From contig SFFJ01000006.1 of the NCBI GenBank assembly GCA_004557855.1, positions 1 to 64,000 on the forward strand: 64,000 nt of DNA, given 5' to 3'. Position 1 is the first letter of the stretch. Every line of letters begins with the position of its first letter. A program made the translations under genes and the position numbers. Positions 42,390 to 51,555 of this stretch are shown in pieces. This DNA comes from Oscillospiraceae bacterium (GTDB taxonomy: Bacteria; Bacillota; Clostridia; Oscillospirales; Ruminococcaceae). The notes beneath the pieces are model-generated. The model did no database searches and had not been told where the DNA came from. It worked only from the letters and a program-made list of their open reading frames with translations.

Positions 42390-43079
42390 ATGTATCATAT
42401 TCTGGTGGTGGATGATGAAGCCAAGATCCGGGAGATCATCAAAAAATATGCGCTGTTTGAGGGCTACCGGGTCAGCGAAGCTGCCAACGGCATGGAGGCC
42501 ATCGACCTGTGCCGCACCGAACCGTTCGATCTCATCATCATGGATGTGATGATGCCGGAGCTGGATGGCTTTTCGGCCTGCCGGGAAATAAGAAAATACA
42601 GCCGCACCCCCATTTTGATGTTGAGCGCGCGGGGTGAGGAATACGACCGCATCCACGGCTTCGAGCTGGGCATCGACGACTACGTGGTAAAGCCCTTCTC
42701 CCCCAAGGAGCTGATGATGCGGGTGGCCGCCATCATCAAGCGCAGCGGCGGCGAGGAAAATAACCGCTTCGTCTTTGAGGGACTGACGGTGGACTTCACC
42801 GCCCGGCTGGTGTTCATCGATGAGCAGCGCATTGATATGTCCCCCAAGGAATACGACCTGTTTTTCTATATGGTGCGCAACCGCGGCGTGGCCCTCACCC
42901 GCGAACGGCTCATCCACGATGTATGGGGCTACGATTTTTACGGCGACGACCGCACGCTGGATACCCATGTGAAGCTGTTGCGAAAGAGCCTGGGCCGGTA
43001 CAGCCGGTGTATCATCACGTTAAGAGGAGTTGGATACCGCTTTGAGACCGTGGCAGAGCCGGAAGGCGAGGAAGGCTGA
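42390..43079 (+). CDS. OmpR/PhoB family response regulator
   Basis: A 229-residue two-component regulator. The receiver domain (1-120) has VVDDEAKIRE, the phospho-acceptor Asp in LIIMDVMMPELDG near residue 51, and the Lys in VVKPFSPKEL near 103. The C-terminal winged helix has LTRERLIHDVWGYDF and RTLDTHVKLLRKSLG. ATG at 42390 is set by AAGGAGGG. Its end overlaps the histidine kinase gene by 50 nt. Targets unknown; the divergent pump operon is a candidate only by position. Confidence 0.95.
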   Translation: MYHILVVDDEAKIREIIKKYALFEGYRVSEAANGMEAIDLCRTEPFDLIIMDVMMPELDGFSACREIRKYSRTPILMLSARGEEYDRIHGFELGIDDYVVKPFSPKELMMRVAAIIKRSGGEENNRFVFEGLTVDFTARLVFIDEQRIDMSPKEYDLFFYMVRNRGVALTRERLIHDVWGYDFYGDDRTLDTHVKLLRKSLGRYSRCIITLRGVGYRFETVAEPEGEEG

Positions 43080-44619
43080 CCCGCAGGAGGATCGCCCCGC
43101 CCCCGCCCCGCAGCAGGGGCAGAATATCTTTTCCCGCCTGGGCGTCCGCTGGAAGCTGGTGGGCAGCTTTGCTATGTTCGTGGCGCTGCTGCTGATGCTG
43201 CTGTGGCTTTTGCAGATCGTCTTTCTGGAAAGCTTCTACAAGACCATCAAGACCAATTCCATCAAAAATACCGCCGAGCAGATCGCTGCCGGCATCAATG
43301 ATGAGGACTTCTACGCCGAGGTGAACCGCCTGACCCGCCAGGACCTTATCTGCGTCCATGTCATCCGGGAGGACGGCACCGCCATCCTGACCTCCGGCAA
43401 CCAGCCCTCCTGCATCCTGCATATGCTGCTCAATGACCAGACCTCCCTGCTGTTCCGGCAGGCCGAGGAAAACGGCGGCACCGTGCTGGAAAACTATCAG
43501 CTTCTGGAGCTTTCCCCCGCCATGCAAAGCAAGGGCACCCCGCAGAACGCCTCCACCGAGCAGCTGCTGTACGGCATCCTAACCGCGCGGGGGGAGGGCG
43601 ACGCCGCCGAGCCGGTTATGGTCATGGTGGATGCCACCATCACCCCCATCAATACTACGGTGGATACCCTGCGGGCGCAGCTGGTCATCATCACCGTCAT
43701 CATGACGGCGTTTTCCGTCCTGCTGGTGCTGCTGCTTTCCTCCATGATCTCCCGTCCCATCATCCGCATTACCGAAAGTGCCAAGCAGCTGGCCACCGGC
43801 GATTATGACGTCCACTTTACCGGCGGCAGCTACCGGGAGATCACCGAGCTTGCCGATACGCTGAACTACGCCGGCCGGGAATTGAGCAAGGTGGAGCACC
43901 TGCGGCAGGAATTCATCGCCAATGTGAGCCACGACCTGCGCACCCCGCTGACGATGATCTCCGGCTATGCCGAGGTCATGCGGGACCTGCCGGGCGAAAA
44001 TACCCCCGAAAACGTGCAGATCATCATCGATGAGGCGCACCGGCTGACCGACCTTGTCAATGATCTTCTGGATCTTTCCCGGCTGCAAAGCGGCGCACAG
44101 ACCCCCAACCCCGAGCCTCTCAACCTCACCGAAATGATCCGGGGCATTATGGGGCGGTACGCCAAGCTGGTGCTGCATGACGGCTATACCATCACGCTGG
44201 AGGCCGGGCAGGACGCCATGGTGATGGCCGACCGGCTGCGGATGACGCAGGTCCTCTATAATCTCATCAATAACGCCATCAACTACGCCGGCGAGGACCG
44301 CATGGTGCTGGTGCGCCAGACGGTGGAGCACGGCGCCGTCAAGGTGGAGGTCATCGACCACGGCGAGGGCATCGACGCCGAAAACCTGCCCTACGTATGG
44401 GACCGCTACTACAAGGTGGATAAGAACCACCGCCGTTCCGCAGTGGGGGCGGGGCTGGGGCTTTCCATCGTAAAGGGCGTGCTGGAGGCCCACGGTGCCG
44501 AATACGGGGTGGCCAGTACGGTGGGCCGGGGCAGCGATTTCTGGTTCCGGCTGCCGCTGCTGGAGCAGCAGGACGCTTTATCCGCCCAAAGTGAAGAAAA
44601 TTCCTTTGATTTTTCCTGA
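43030..44619 (+). CDS. membrane sensor histidine kinase
   Basis: A 529-residue sensor with a helix at about 44-66, an extracellular domain to about 215, a second helix at about 217-240, HAMP, the H-box SHDLRTPLTMISGYAE near 300, and the HATPase domain with NNAINYAGEDR, DHGEGIDAENLPYVWDRYY and GAGLGLSIVKG. No ATG is suitable at the 5' end: TTG at 43030 abuts its SD, and TTG at 43042 (12 nt from AGGAG) may be the true start. Cotranscribed with the overlapping response regulator. Signal unknown. Confidence 0.93.
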   Translation: MDTALRPWQSRKARKADPQEDRPAPAPQQGQNIFSRLGVRWKLVGSFAMFVALLLMLLWLLQIVFLESFYKTIKTNSIKNTAEQIAAGINDEDFYAEVNRLTRQDLICVHVIREDGTAILTSGNQPSCILHMLLNDQTSLLFRQAEENGGTVLENYQLLELSPAMQSKGTPQNASTEQLLYGILTARGEGDAAEPVMVMVDATITPINTTVDTLRAQLVIITVIMTAFSVLLVLLLSSMISRPIIRITESAKQLATGDYDVHFTGGSYREITELADTLNYAGRELSKVEHLRQEFIANVSHDLRTPLTMISGYAEVMRDLPGENTPENVQIIIDEAHRLTDLVNDLLDLSRLQSGAQTPNPEPLNLTEMIRGIMGRYAKLVLHDGYTITLEAGQDAMVMADRLRMTQVLYNLINNAINYAGEDRMVLVRQTVEHGAVKVEVIDHGEGIDAENLPYVWDRYYKVDKNHRRSAVGAGLGLSIVKGVLEAHGAEYGVASTVGRGSDFWFRLPLLEQQDALSAQSEENSFDFS

Positions 44620-44824
44620 TTTCTTCACACTGCCATCACATTGAACGGATATGATAAGGGTGTGGAATAAATAAAGGGCGCAACGCCCGGCCGAGGGTTT
44701 TTCTTTCTCCTCCTTATCTTCATCCTTCCTTATTGTTTTTTCTTTGTCCTCTTTTCTTTTTCCTTCGGCTTCATTCCCCGCTATCCTGCGCTGGCTGCAA
44801 ACGGCCGCAGGGAACTGTCTTTCT

Positions 44825-44858
44825 AAAGGCTCCCGTACCACCCGGTGCGGGAGCTTTT
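44825..44858 (+). terminator. terminator downstream of the two-component genes
   Basis: Stem GCTCCCG/CGGGAGC with an inner CACC/GGTG pairing, followed by TTTT. It is 205 bp past the kinase stop. Confidence 0.75.
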
Positions 44859-44902
44859 CCTTATGCAAACATTAAGAATTTATGAATTCGGCGGGGGCGG
44901 CA

Positions 44903-44932
44903 TTGACGGCGGCGGGGAAAAAATGGTATGCT
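44903..44932 (+). promoter_or_regulatory. sigma-A promoter of the ABC transporter operon
   Basis: -35 TTGACG (44903-44908), 18-bp spacer, extended -10 TGGTATGCT with hexamer 44927-44932. Confidence 0.75.
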
Positions 44933-44934
44933 GA

Positions 44935-44957
44935 CTGTACTAGTGGCATTAGTACAG
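44935..44957. promoter_or_regulatory. inverted-repeat operator of the ABC operon
   Basis: CTGTACTA (44935-44942), 7-nt spacer, TAGTACAG (44950-44957), beginning 2 bp after the -10, across the transcription start. The position and dyad suggest a repressor site; a GTACTA-type dyad would suit a GntR/YtrA-class protein, but no such gene is nearby. Confidence 0.75.
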
Positions 44958-45069
44958 TTTGGCGGTAAAAATAATTTGCATTTTTTGTTTTCGGATGCAA
45001 TAAAATCCATCAAACCATGCCACTTATTATAGTGAATGATATTTTACGGTAAGAGGGGAGGAAAACTCT

Positions 45070-45861
45070 GTGCAATACATGGTGGAGACCAAAAATCTCC
45101 GCAAGGTGTACCGGACCGGCGATGAAAAGGTCGTGGCGCTGGATAATATCGATCTTGCCATCGAGCAGGGGCAGGTGTGCTGCATTTTGGGCACCTCCGG
45201 CAGCGGTAAATCCACCCTGCTGAACCAGCTGGCCGGGCTGGAAAAACCCACCCGCGGCACGGTAAAAATCCGGGGAGAGCTCATCAGCAAGATGAGCGAA
45301 AAACAGCTGGCGGTGTTCCGGCAGAAGCACATCGGCTTTGTGTTCCAGTCCTACAATCTCATTCAGGGCATGACCGCCGTGGAAAACGTGGCCATGCCGC
45401 TGATGTTCCGGCGGGTGCCCCGCAAAAAGCGGGAGGCTGCCGCCCGGGAGATGCTGATGCAGGTGGGGCTGGGGGAACGGATGGATCACCGCCCCAATGA
45501 AATGAGCGGCGGACAGCAGCAGCGTGTGGGCATCGCCCGCGCCTTCGTCTGCAATCCCGAGGTGGTATTTGCCGATGAGCCCACCGGCAACCTGGATACC
45601 AAAACGACCAAAGAGGTCATGGAGATGTTCCTGCGGTTTGCCCGGGAAAAGGGCACGACCATCATTCTGGTAACGCACGACCGCAGCCTGGCGGAATACT
45701 GCGACCGCATCGTGACCATCTCCGACGGACGCATTATCTCCAATGAGGACCACCGCCATGCCAAGGCGGTGCCGCCCCCGGCCGACGCCCCCGACGGGGA
45801 GCTGCCGGAAACGCTGCATTTTACCGATAACACACTGGCCGCCGGCCAAGGAGGAGTATGA
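45070..45861 (+). CDS. ABC transporter ATP-binding protein (MacB/LolD-type)
   Basis: A 263-residue ATPase. Walker A is GTSGSGKSTLLNQLAG near 40, the signature EMSGGQQQRVGIARA near 143 and Walker B VVFADEPTGNLDT near 162, the D-loop form typical of MacB/LolD/FtsE relatives. The start is GTG at 45070, 8 nt from GGGGAGG; the ATG three codons on is the alternative. It overlaps the following exported protein and works with the permease two genes downstream in this mechanotransmission-type ABC unit. Confidence 0.94.
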   Translation: MQYMVETKNLRKVYRTGDEKVVALDNIDLAIEQGQVCCILGTSGSGKSTLLNQLAGLEKPTRGTVKIRGELISKMSEKQLAVFRQKHIGFVFQSYNLIQGMTAVENVAMPLMFRRVPRKKREAAAREMLMQVGLGERMDHRPNEMSGGQQQRVGIARAFVCNPEVVFADEPTGNLDTKTTKEVMEMFLRFAREKGTTIILVTHDRSLAEYCDRIVTISDGRIISNEDHRHAKAVPPPADAPDGELPETLHFTDNTLAAGQGGV

Positions 45862-47633
45862 CTGTGAAAAAGATAAGTAAGATCCTGACGTTTATTCTGG
45901 TGCTGGCCATGGTGTTGGGCACCGTAGCGATGGCGGCTGATGGTGACCCCGTTACAACGCCTACTTATACCATCACCGCCGGAACATTTACCAATGGCAG
46001 TATTTCTTTGACCCTTGTCGGCAACGATGGAAAAGATACTTCTCTCGGCAGCATTACTGTGACCAACGGTAAGATCGAGAATATCGAAAAAGACTCCAAG
46101 GTTAAGGTCGTCTTTGTACCCAGCCCCGGCTATGAGTTTGTAGGTGCCAAAGACGGCTCCGGAAAAATCATCAAGGACGGCGATGTGCTGACCATCACCG
46201 ATAATCTCACCATTACGCCGGTATTCGCCCCCAAGGCCAGTCTGGGCAGCGCCGCAGCTGTGAACAGCTACACCCTGCAGGCCATCTGCCCCAGTGCATA
46301 CTACTGGCAGCAGTACCACAAGACCCCCGGCGGTGGGGACACCAAGTACACCCGCTATCCCGGCAAGCTGAACGGGAACCAGTCCCCCAGCACCGAGATT
46401 GCCAAGGGCTATTATGTTGACCTGACCCTGTATGTCAATGATACCGACTATGTCACCTTTATCGGACAGGAAGGCAACGACAAGGATAAGTTCTCCGTTA
46501 CCACCCCCGGCGACAGCAGCTTCCTTGCGGGGAACACCACCCCCTCCGCCAATGCGGAGATCGACCCATGGGAGGGCAAGGGCTACACCGTTAAGCTGAC
46601 CGGCGTGTACTATGTGGGCGGCAATGATAACACCCTCAAGCTGATCGTGACGCAGGGCAACTACAATGCCATCCTTTCCTGCAAGATCGACAATGCGACC
46701 ATCGTGCCGGAAAAGGAAAACGACAAAAAGCCGGATGAGGAGACCACCGCAGCGCAGCCCTATGTCATCATCAGCAGCTACAGTTACGGCAAGGGCGACC
46801 TGGTGGCCGGCGAGACCCGCAACATCACCATGACCTTCCGCAATACCAGCAAGACCATGGCGGTGGAAAACATGATGGTGACCATGACCCTGCCCGATGC
46901 CATGATGCTGACCAGCAGCTCCAATTCCTTCTATATTGAATCGCTGGCGGCCGAGGGCACCATCACCAAGACGGTGAATGTGACGGTAAAATCCAATGCT
47001 GCGGCGCAGTCCCATTCCATGACGGTGGACTTCACCTATGACTATCTCGATAACGGCATCCGCCGCAACGCCAAGACCACCGAGAGCATCAGTATGCCGG
47101 TGCTGCAGGTGGATCGCTTTACCGTGACCGGCATCGACCTGTCCCAGGAGATCTTCATGGGCGAGGAAAATAACCTTTCGGTCAATTTTGTCAATAAGAG
47201 CCGCACCGAGATCTATAATCTTTCCGCCAAGCTGAACTGCGAAGGGCTTTCCAATAACGGCGAGGAGCAGTATCTGGGCAACCTGGCCTCCGGCACCGCC
47301 TCCAGCGCCGATTTCTACATCACCGGGAATGAAAAGGGCGAGCTGGTGGGTGAGGTCATCATCACCTATGAGGATACCAACATGAACCAGCGCACCGTTT
47401 CGGTGCCCTTTACCACGAAGGTGACCAGCTACGAGGACGCATGGGGCCCCCAAGGCCCTGTCGGCCCCCAAAATCCCGACGACCCCGGCATGGACCCCGG
47501 CATGGAAGAACCTGCAGGCTTCCCGTGGTTCTGGGTCATCGGCGGTGTGGTGGTAGTGGCTGCCGGCGTGTTTGTGTACCTGAAGCTGCGTAAAAATAAA
47601 AAGGAGAGCGTAGAAGAAGATGAGGATATCTGA
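45858..47633 (+). CDS. exported, C-terminally anchored accessory protein of the ABC unit (COG1361-like)
   Basis: A 591-residue exported protein. The signal peptide (KKISKILTFILVLAMVLGT ... AMA) is cleaved near residue 27, the body is all-beta with CARDB/NEW3-like modules between about 295 and 530 (ETRNITMTFRNTSKTMAVEN and similar), and one helix at about 553-576 precedes a short basic-acidic tail. This architecture matches COG1361-type partners encoded between MacB-like ATPase and permease genes in Firmicutes, plausibly acting as the extracytoplasmic adaptor. ATG 45858 or GTG 45864 could start it; the GTG is better spaced from AAGGAGG. Confidence 0.85.
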   Translation: MTVKKISKILTFILVLAMVLGTVAMAADGDPVTTPTYTITAGTFTNGSISLTLVGNDGKDTSLGSITVTNGKIENIEKDSKVKVVFVPSPGYEFVGAKDGSGKIIKDGDVLTITDNLTITPVFAPKASLGSAAAVNSYTLQAICPSAYYWQQYHKTPGGGDTKYTRYPGKLNGNQSPSTEIAKGYYVDLTLYVNDTDYVTFIGQEGNDKDKFSVTTPGDSSFLAGNTTPSANAEIDPWEGKGYTVKLTGVYYVGGNDNTLKLIVTQGNYNAILSCKIDNATIVPEKENDKKPDEETTAAQPYVIISSYSYGKGDLVAGETRNITMTFRNTSKTMAVENMMVTMTLPDAMMLTSSSNSFYIESLAAEGTITKTVNVTVKSNAAAQSHSMTVDFTYDYLDNGIRRNAKTTESISMPVLQVDRFTVTGIDLSQEIFMGEENNLSVNFVNKSRTEIYNLSAKLNCEGLSNNGEEQYLGNLASGTASSADFYITGNEKGELVGEVIITYEDTNMNQRTVSVPFTTKVTSYEDAWGPQGPVGPQNPDDPGMDPGMEEPAGFPWFWVIGGVVVVAAGVFVYLKLRKNKKESVEEDEDI

Positions 47634-48957
47634 CCTTCTGAACGTCTGCCTGCGAAACCTGACCCGCCGCCGGGTGCGTACCGCCCTGACCGTCATCGGC
47701 GTTGTCATCGGCGTGTGCGCCATCATACTGATGGTCTCACTCGGCATCGGCGCGCGGGAATCCATGATGCAGATGCTGCAACAGTGGGGCGATCTTACCA
47801 TCATCAATGTCTACAATTACGGTGGAGGGAACGCCAAGCTGGACGATAAAGCCCTCTCCCAGATACAGGCGATGGAAAATGTGCAGATCGCTACCCCGTT
47901 TTACAGCAGCCGGGTCAGCTTCCGGCTGAAATCCCGCAACGGGCGCTATGCGGCCTATACCAATATCATCGGCATCTACCCCGATGCCTTTGAAGCGCTG
48001 GGCTATAAATTGAGCGACGGCACCTCCTTTGCGGACAGCAAAAAGGATTACGGCATGGTGGCGGGCGCCAATGTGGCGTATTCCTTCCGGGATACCAAGA
48101 AAAAACGCAATAACTTTGTGGATCGCAACCAGACCGACGCCATGGGCAACCCCAAAAAGCCCTTTGTGGATATCATGAAGGATAAGCTGGTTTTGTACAG
48201 CGAAAGCTACGACAACAACGGCAACCTGAAAAAGGGCCTGGAGATCACCCCCCATGTGACTGGCGTGATGGTGGAGGACTGGAACAAGGGCTGGGAGACC
48301 AGCGAATGTCTCCTGATGGACATCAACCAGCTGAAGGCGCTGGAGCAGAAATACTACAAGATCAGCGGTGAAAAGGCCCCCGACTCCACCGGCTACGATG
48401 AAGTGCGGGTCAAGTGCGTAGACTCTGCCTCGGTTTCCGCAGTGCAGCAGGCCATCACCGATATGGGCTTCCAGTGCTCCTCGATGGAGGACTCCCGCAA
48501 ATACTTTGATGAGCAGCTTACCATGATCCAGACAATGCTGGGTGGTTTGGCGGCCATTTCGCTCTTTGTTGCCGCCATCGGCATCGCCAATACCATGGTC
48601 ATGTCCATCTACGAGCGCACCAAGGAGATCGGCGTGATGAAGGTACTGGGTGCGGAGCTGGGCGCCATTCGCTCCATGTTCCTCACCGAGTCCGCAATGA
48701 TCGGACTGATCGGCGGTGTGGTGGGCGTCGCGTTGAGCTTCCTCATCAGCTACCTGTTAAATAACGTGCCGCTTGTGGCGAACCTTCTTGCCACGCTGGG
48801 ATTAAGCTTCGGCAACGGCGGGGCGGTTTCCATCATCCCGTGGTGGCTGGTGCTGGTGGCAATGGTCTTTTCGATGATGGTCGGTGTGGTATTCGGGTTC
48901 ATCCCCGCCAACCGCGCCGTCAAGATTTCCGCCCTGGAGGCCATCCGGCACGACTAA
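47620..48957 (+). CDS. ABC transporter permease, FtsX/MacB family
   Basis: A 445-residue permease with the MacB topology: helix 1 at about 21-43 (after LRNLTRRRVRTALTVIG), a large extracytoplasmic domain to about 300, then three helices at 305-435 with the family segment ERTKEIGVMKVLGAELGAIR. The C terminus has VIFGFIPANRAVKISALEAI-type sequence. Overlaps the preceding gene by 14 nt; followed by a terminator. Such systems export peptides, lipoproteins or drugs; the substrate here is unknown. Confidence 0.94.
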   Translation: MRISDLLNVCLRNLTRRRVRTALTVIGVVIGVCAIILMVSLGIGARESMMQMLQQWGDLTIINVYNYGGGNAKLDDKALSQIQAMENVQIATPFYSSRVSFRLKSRNGRYAAYTNIIGIYPDAFEALGYKLSDGTSFADSKKDYGMVAGANVAYSFRDTKKKRNNFVDRNQTDAMGNPKKPFVDIMKDKLVLYSESYDNNGNLKKGLEITPHVTGVMVEDWNKGWETSECLLMDINQLKALEQKYYKISGEKAPDSTGYDEVRVKCVDSASVSAVQQAITDMGFQCSSMEDSRKYFDEQLTMIQTMLGGLAAISLFVAAIGIANTMVMSIYERTKEIGVMKVLGAELGAIRSMFLTESAMIGLIGGVVGVALSFLISYLLNNVPLVANLLATLGLSFGNGGAVSIIPWWLVLVAMVFSMMVGVVFGFIPANRAVKISALEAIRHD

Positions 48958-48978
48958 AATCTACATTTTGCACATAGG

Positions 48979-49004
48979 AAAAAGCTCCTTCGGGGGCTTT
49001 TTTC
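48979..49004 (+). terminator. terminator of the ABC operon
   Basis: AAAAGCTCC, loop TTCG, GGGGCTTTTTT, 22 bp after the permease stop. Confidence 0.88.
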
Positions 49005-49017
49005 TTTGCGCCGCCCG

Positions 49018-49026
49018 TGGTATACT
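49018..49026 (+). promoter_or_regulatory. possible extended -10 promoter for the Nudix-adenine deaminase unit
   Basis: TGGTATACT immediately after the ABC terminator and before repeat H. If used, repeat H would be in the leader. Confidence 0.5.
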
Positions 49027-49044
49027 TGGTGCAAGAACCAAAGC

Positions 49045-49133
49045 GGGGCGCGGGGCGCTCCGGCCTTCGGCCGGAGCCGGCGGCCCCTGCGGGGGCCGCC
49101 GCAGCCGTCCGGAGGGCGGCGGCCCCGCGCCCC
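49045..49133. repeat. cloverleaf repeat H
   Basis: 12-bp outer stem (49045-49056 with 49122-49133) enclosing hairpins at 49057-49077 (loop TTC), 49078-49101 (loop TGCG) and 49104-49120 (loop GGA, one G-T wobble). The first hairpin equals the third hairpin of repeat A. CTGCACAAG follows at 49145. Confidence 0.88.
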
Positions 49134-49175
49134 GGCCCCGCACCCTGCACAAGCTCTGCCAAGGAGGAACCGCCC

Positions 49176-49739
49176 ATGCCCCACCAACTGCAAGCCGGAC
49201 TGGCCGCCTACCGCCCCTGCAATGAGCAGGAGGAGCGGGACCTGCCGCTGCTGCGGCAGGCGCTGCTGCTGCCGGATATCTTCACCCGGCAGAACGAGAC
49301 CGCCCATTTTACCGCTTCGGCGTGGGTGGTGAACCCCGCCCGGGATCGGGTGCTGATGATCTACCACAATATCTATAAAAGCTGGAGCTGGACGGGCGGC
49401 CATGCCGATGGCGAGACCGACCTTTTGGCGGTGGCGCTGCGGGAAGTGGCCGAGGAAACGGGGCTGCAAACGCTGCAGCCGGTCAGCAGGGAGCTTTTCT
49501 CCATCGAGGTGCTGACGGTGGACGGCCACGAAAAACGGGGGCGGTATATCCCCTCCCACCTGCACCTCAACTGCACCTATCTCATCCAAGCGGACGACAC
49601 CGAGCCGCTGCGGGTAAAGCCCGATGAAAACAGCGGCGTGCGCTGGTTCACCCCGCAGGGGGCGCTGGACGCCTGCACCGAACCGTGGATGCGGGACCGC
49701 ATTTACCAAAAGCTCATCCGAAAAGCCGGACGTATATAA
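49176..49739 (+). CDS. Nudix hydrolase
   Basis: A 187-residue Nudix pyrophosphohydrolase. The Nudix box spans about residues 68-90 (GGHADGETDLLAVALREVAE then ETGL), with the REVAEETGL metal-binding core intact. The substrate (NDP-linked compound or oxidised nucleotide) cannot be assigned. ATG at 49176 follows AAGGAGG; the upstream open frame is repeat H. The adenine deaminase gene starts 21 bp downstream, so the two are probably one unit linked to nucleobase or nucleotide metabolism. Confidence 0.92.
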   Translation: MPHQLQAGLAAYRPCNEQEERDLPLLRQALLLPDIFTRQNETAHFTASAWVVNPARDRVLMIYHNIYKSWSWTGGHADGETDLLAVALREVAEETGLQTLQPVSRELFSIEVLTVDGHEKRGRYIPSHLHLNCTYLIQADDTEPLRVKPDENSGVRWFTPQGALDACTEPWMRDRIYQKLIRKAGRI

Positions 49740-49760
49740 ATTACCCAAGGAGGGACTGCC

Positions 49761-51488
49761 ATGAAACTGCCGGAAACCACCACCGAGCGTATCGAACGCA
49801 AATTAGACCGCAAGCTCCGCCTTATCCGTGTGGCGCGGGGCGAAGAACCCGCCGATGTGGTATTCAAAAACGCCACCTATCTCAATGTGTTCAGCAATGA
49901 TTTCTGCCACGGCGATATTGCCGTTTCCAATGGGCTGGTTGCCGGCATCGGCAGCTACCGCGGCATAGAGGAGATCGACGTCAGCGGAAGGTTCGTCTCC
50001 CCCGGCTTCATCGATGCCCATATCCACCTGGAAAGCAGCATGGTCTCCCCCGCCGAATTTGCCCGCGCGGTGGTCAGCCACGGCACTACCACCGTCATCA
50101 CCGACCCGCACGAGATCGCCAATGTCATGGGGGTGGACGGCATCCGCTATATGCTGGAGGCCACCGAAAGCCTGCCCATCGATGTGCATTTTATGCTGCC
50201 CAGCTGCGTGCCCGCCACCCCGCTGGATGAAAGCGGCTGTGCCCTCGACTATAAGGCCATCGACGATTTGTACGACCACCCCCGTGTGCTGGGCCTTGCC
50301 GAAATGATGAACTACGTCGGCGTCGTCAACGGCGACCGGGAGGTCATCAGTAAAATACTGGCCAGTCAGGCGCACCACAAAAAAATCGACGGCCACGCCC
50401 CCGGGCTTTCCGGCCCCGACCTCAACGCCTATATCGCCGCCGGTGTTTATTCCGACCACGAATGCAGCAACTACCGGGATGCGCTGGAAAAGCTGCAGCT
50501 CGGCCAGTTTATCATGATAAGAGAGGGCACCGCCGCCCATAACCTGCGGGCGCTGCTGCCGCTGCTCAATCAGCAGTACTATGCCCGCTGTATGTTCGCT
50601 ACCGATGATAAGCACCCCCTTGACCTTTTGCAGGGCGGCCACATCGACTACATCATCCGGGAGGCCATTGCCTGCGGCGTCGACCCCGTCATTGCCATAA
50701 AGGTGGCCAGCCACCACGCCGCCCGCTATTTCCTCATGAACAACAAGGGCGCCATCGCACCCGGCTACGTGGCCGACCTTGTGGTCTTTGATGACTTCCG
50801 GCACTTCAATATCCAGCAGGTGTATAAGCGGGGCCGCTGCGTCTTTGCCGAGGGCGAGGTGCAGCCCTTTACCCCCGCTGCCGTCTCCCCTGCCCTTTCC
50901 CGCCGCGCCCACGATACCTTCCGGATCGCGCCGGTCACCGCGCAGCAGCTTTCCGCCGGCGACCTGCCGGTCATCGGGCTGGTTCCCGGCGAGATTATCA
51001 CCCAGAACCTCGGCCAGGCCGCCGCCCCCGACCCCTCCCGTGACCTTTTGAAGATCGCCGTGGCGGAGCGCCACCACAATACCGGGCATATCGGGCTGGG
51101 CTACCTGAAGGGCTACGGCCTGCGGCAGGGGGCAGTCGCCACCAGCATCGCCCATGACTCCCATAATATCATCGCCGTAGGCACCAATGATGAGGACATC
51201 GCCTTTGCCATCAACCGCATCTCGGCGCTGCAGGGCGGTATCGTCGTGGCGGAGGGCGGAAAGGTAATAGCCGAGCTGCCGCTGCCGGTGGCCGGACTGA
51301 TGAGCGACGCCCCGCTGGAGGAGGTCAACGACCTGCTGGAGCAGGCCAAGGCCGCCGCCCACCGCATGGGGGTCTCCTGCGGGATCGATCCCTTTATGAC
51401 CCTTTCCTTTATGAGCCTGCCGGTCATCCCCTCCCTCAAGATCACCACGCAGGGCGTCTTTGATGTGGATCGCTGGCAATACATCTGA
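49761..51488 (+). CDS. ade: adenine deaminase
   Basis: Deaminates adenine to hypoxanthine. The 575-residue length matches B. subtilis AdeC. The amidohydrolase metal site is visible in PGFIDAHIHLESSMVSP near residue 80 and DPHEIANVMG near 115. The C-terminal region has VAPIAHDSHNI-like sequence (TSIAHDSHNIIAVGTND near 465) and the usual family ending GIDPFMTLSFMSLPVIP near 550. AAGGAGG precedes the ATG. A terminator follows 14 bp past the stop. Confidence 0.95.
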   Translation: MKLPETTTERIERKLDRKLRLIRVARGEEPADVVFKNATYLNVFSNDFCHGDIAVSNGLVAGIGSYRGIEEIDVSGRFVSPGFIDAHIHLESSMVSPAEFARAVVSHGTTTVITDPHEIANVMGVDGIRYMLEATESLPIDVHFMLPSCVPATPLDESGCALDYKAIDDLYDHPRVLGLAEMMNYVGVVNGDREVISKILASQAHHKKIDGHAPGLSGPDLNAYIAAGVYSDHECSNYRDALEKLQLGQFIMIREGTAAHNLRALLPLLNQQYYARCMFATDDKHPLDLLQGGHIDYIIREAIACGVDPVIAIKVASHHAARYFLMNNKGAIAPGYVADLVVFDDFRHFNIQQVYKRGRCVFAEGEVQPFTPAAVSPALSRRAHDTFRIAPVTAQQLSAGDLPVIGLVPGEIITQNLGQAAAPDPSRDLLKIAVAERHHNTGHIGLGYLKGYGLRQGAVATSIAHDSHNIIAVGTNDEDIAFAINRISALQGGIVVAEGGKVIAELPLPVAGLMSDAPLEEVNDLLEQAKAAAHRMGVSCGIDPFMTLSFMSLPVIPSLKITTQGVFDVDRWQYI

Positions 51489-51501
51489 CGCTTTTTCCCC
51501 G

Positions 51502-51539
51502 GCCGTGCTCTCCCCCACCGGGCGGGCACGGCTTTTTTT
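51502..51539 (+). terminator. terminator of the Nudix-ade unit
   Basis: Stem GCCGTGC/GCACGGC with a 17-nt loop followed by seven T. Confidence 0.85.
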
Positions 51540-51555
51540 CGTGCAAATCCCCGCA

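Larger units (their letters stand above)
44620..45069. other. intergenic region histidine kinase / ABC operon
   Basis: No gene supported. It holds a terminator at 44825-44858, the ABC operon promoter and operator (44903-44957), and an A/T-rich leader with GGGGAGG before the GTG start. The pyrimidine-rich stretch 44695-44770 is unassigned. Confidence 0.7.

Noticed and set aside
42078..42968. Open frame extending the RND pump gene about 297 codons upstream
   Set aside because: It runs antisense through the response regulator gene and through the pump's own operator and promoter; the real start at 42077 has an SD and begins at the first membrane helix.
44578..44868. 96-codon minus-strand frame in the gap after the histidine kinase gene
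   Set aside because: Low-complexity Lys/Glu translation from a pyrimidine-rich tract, overlaps the kinase 3' end and a terminator, and has no ribosome site in a credible place.
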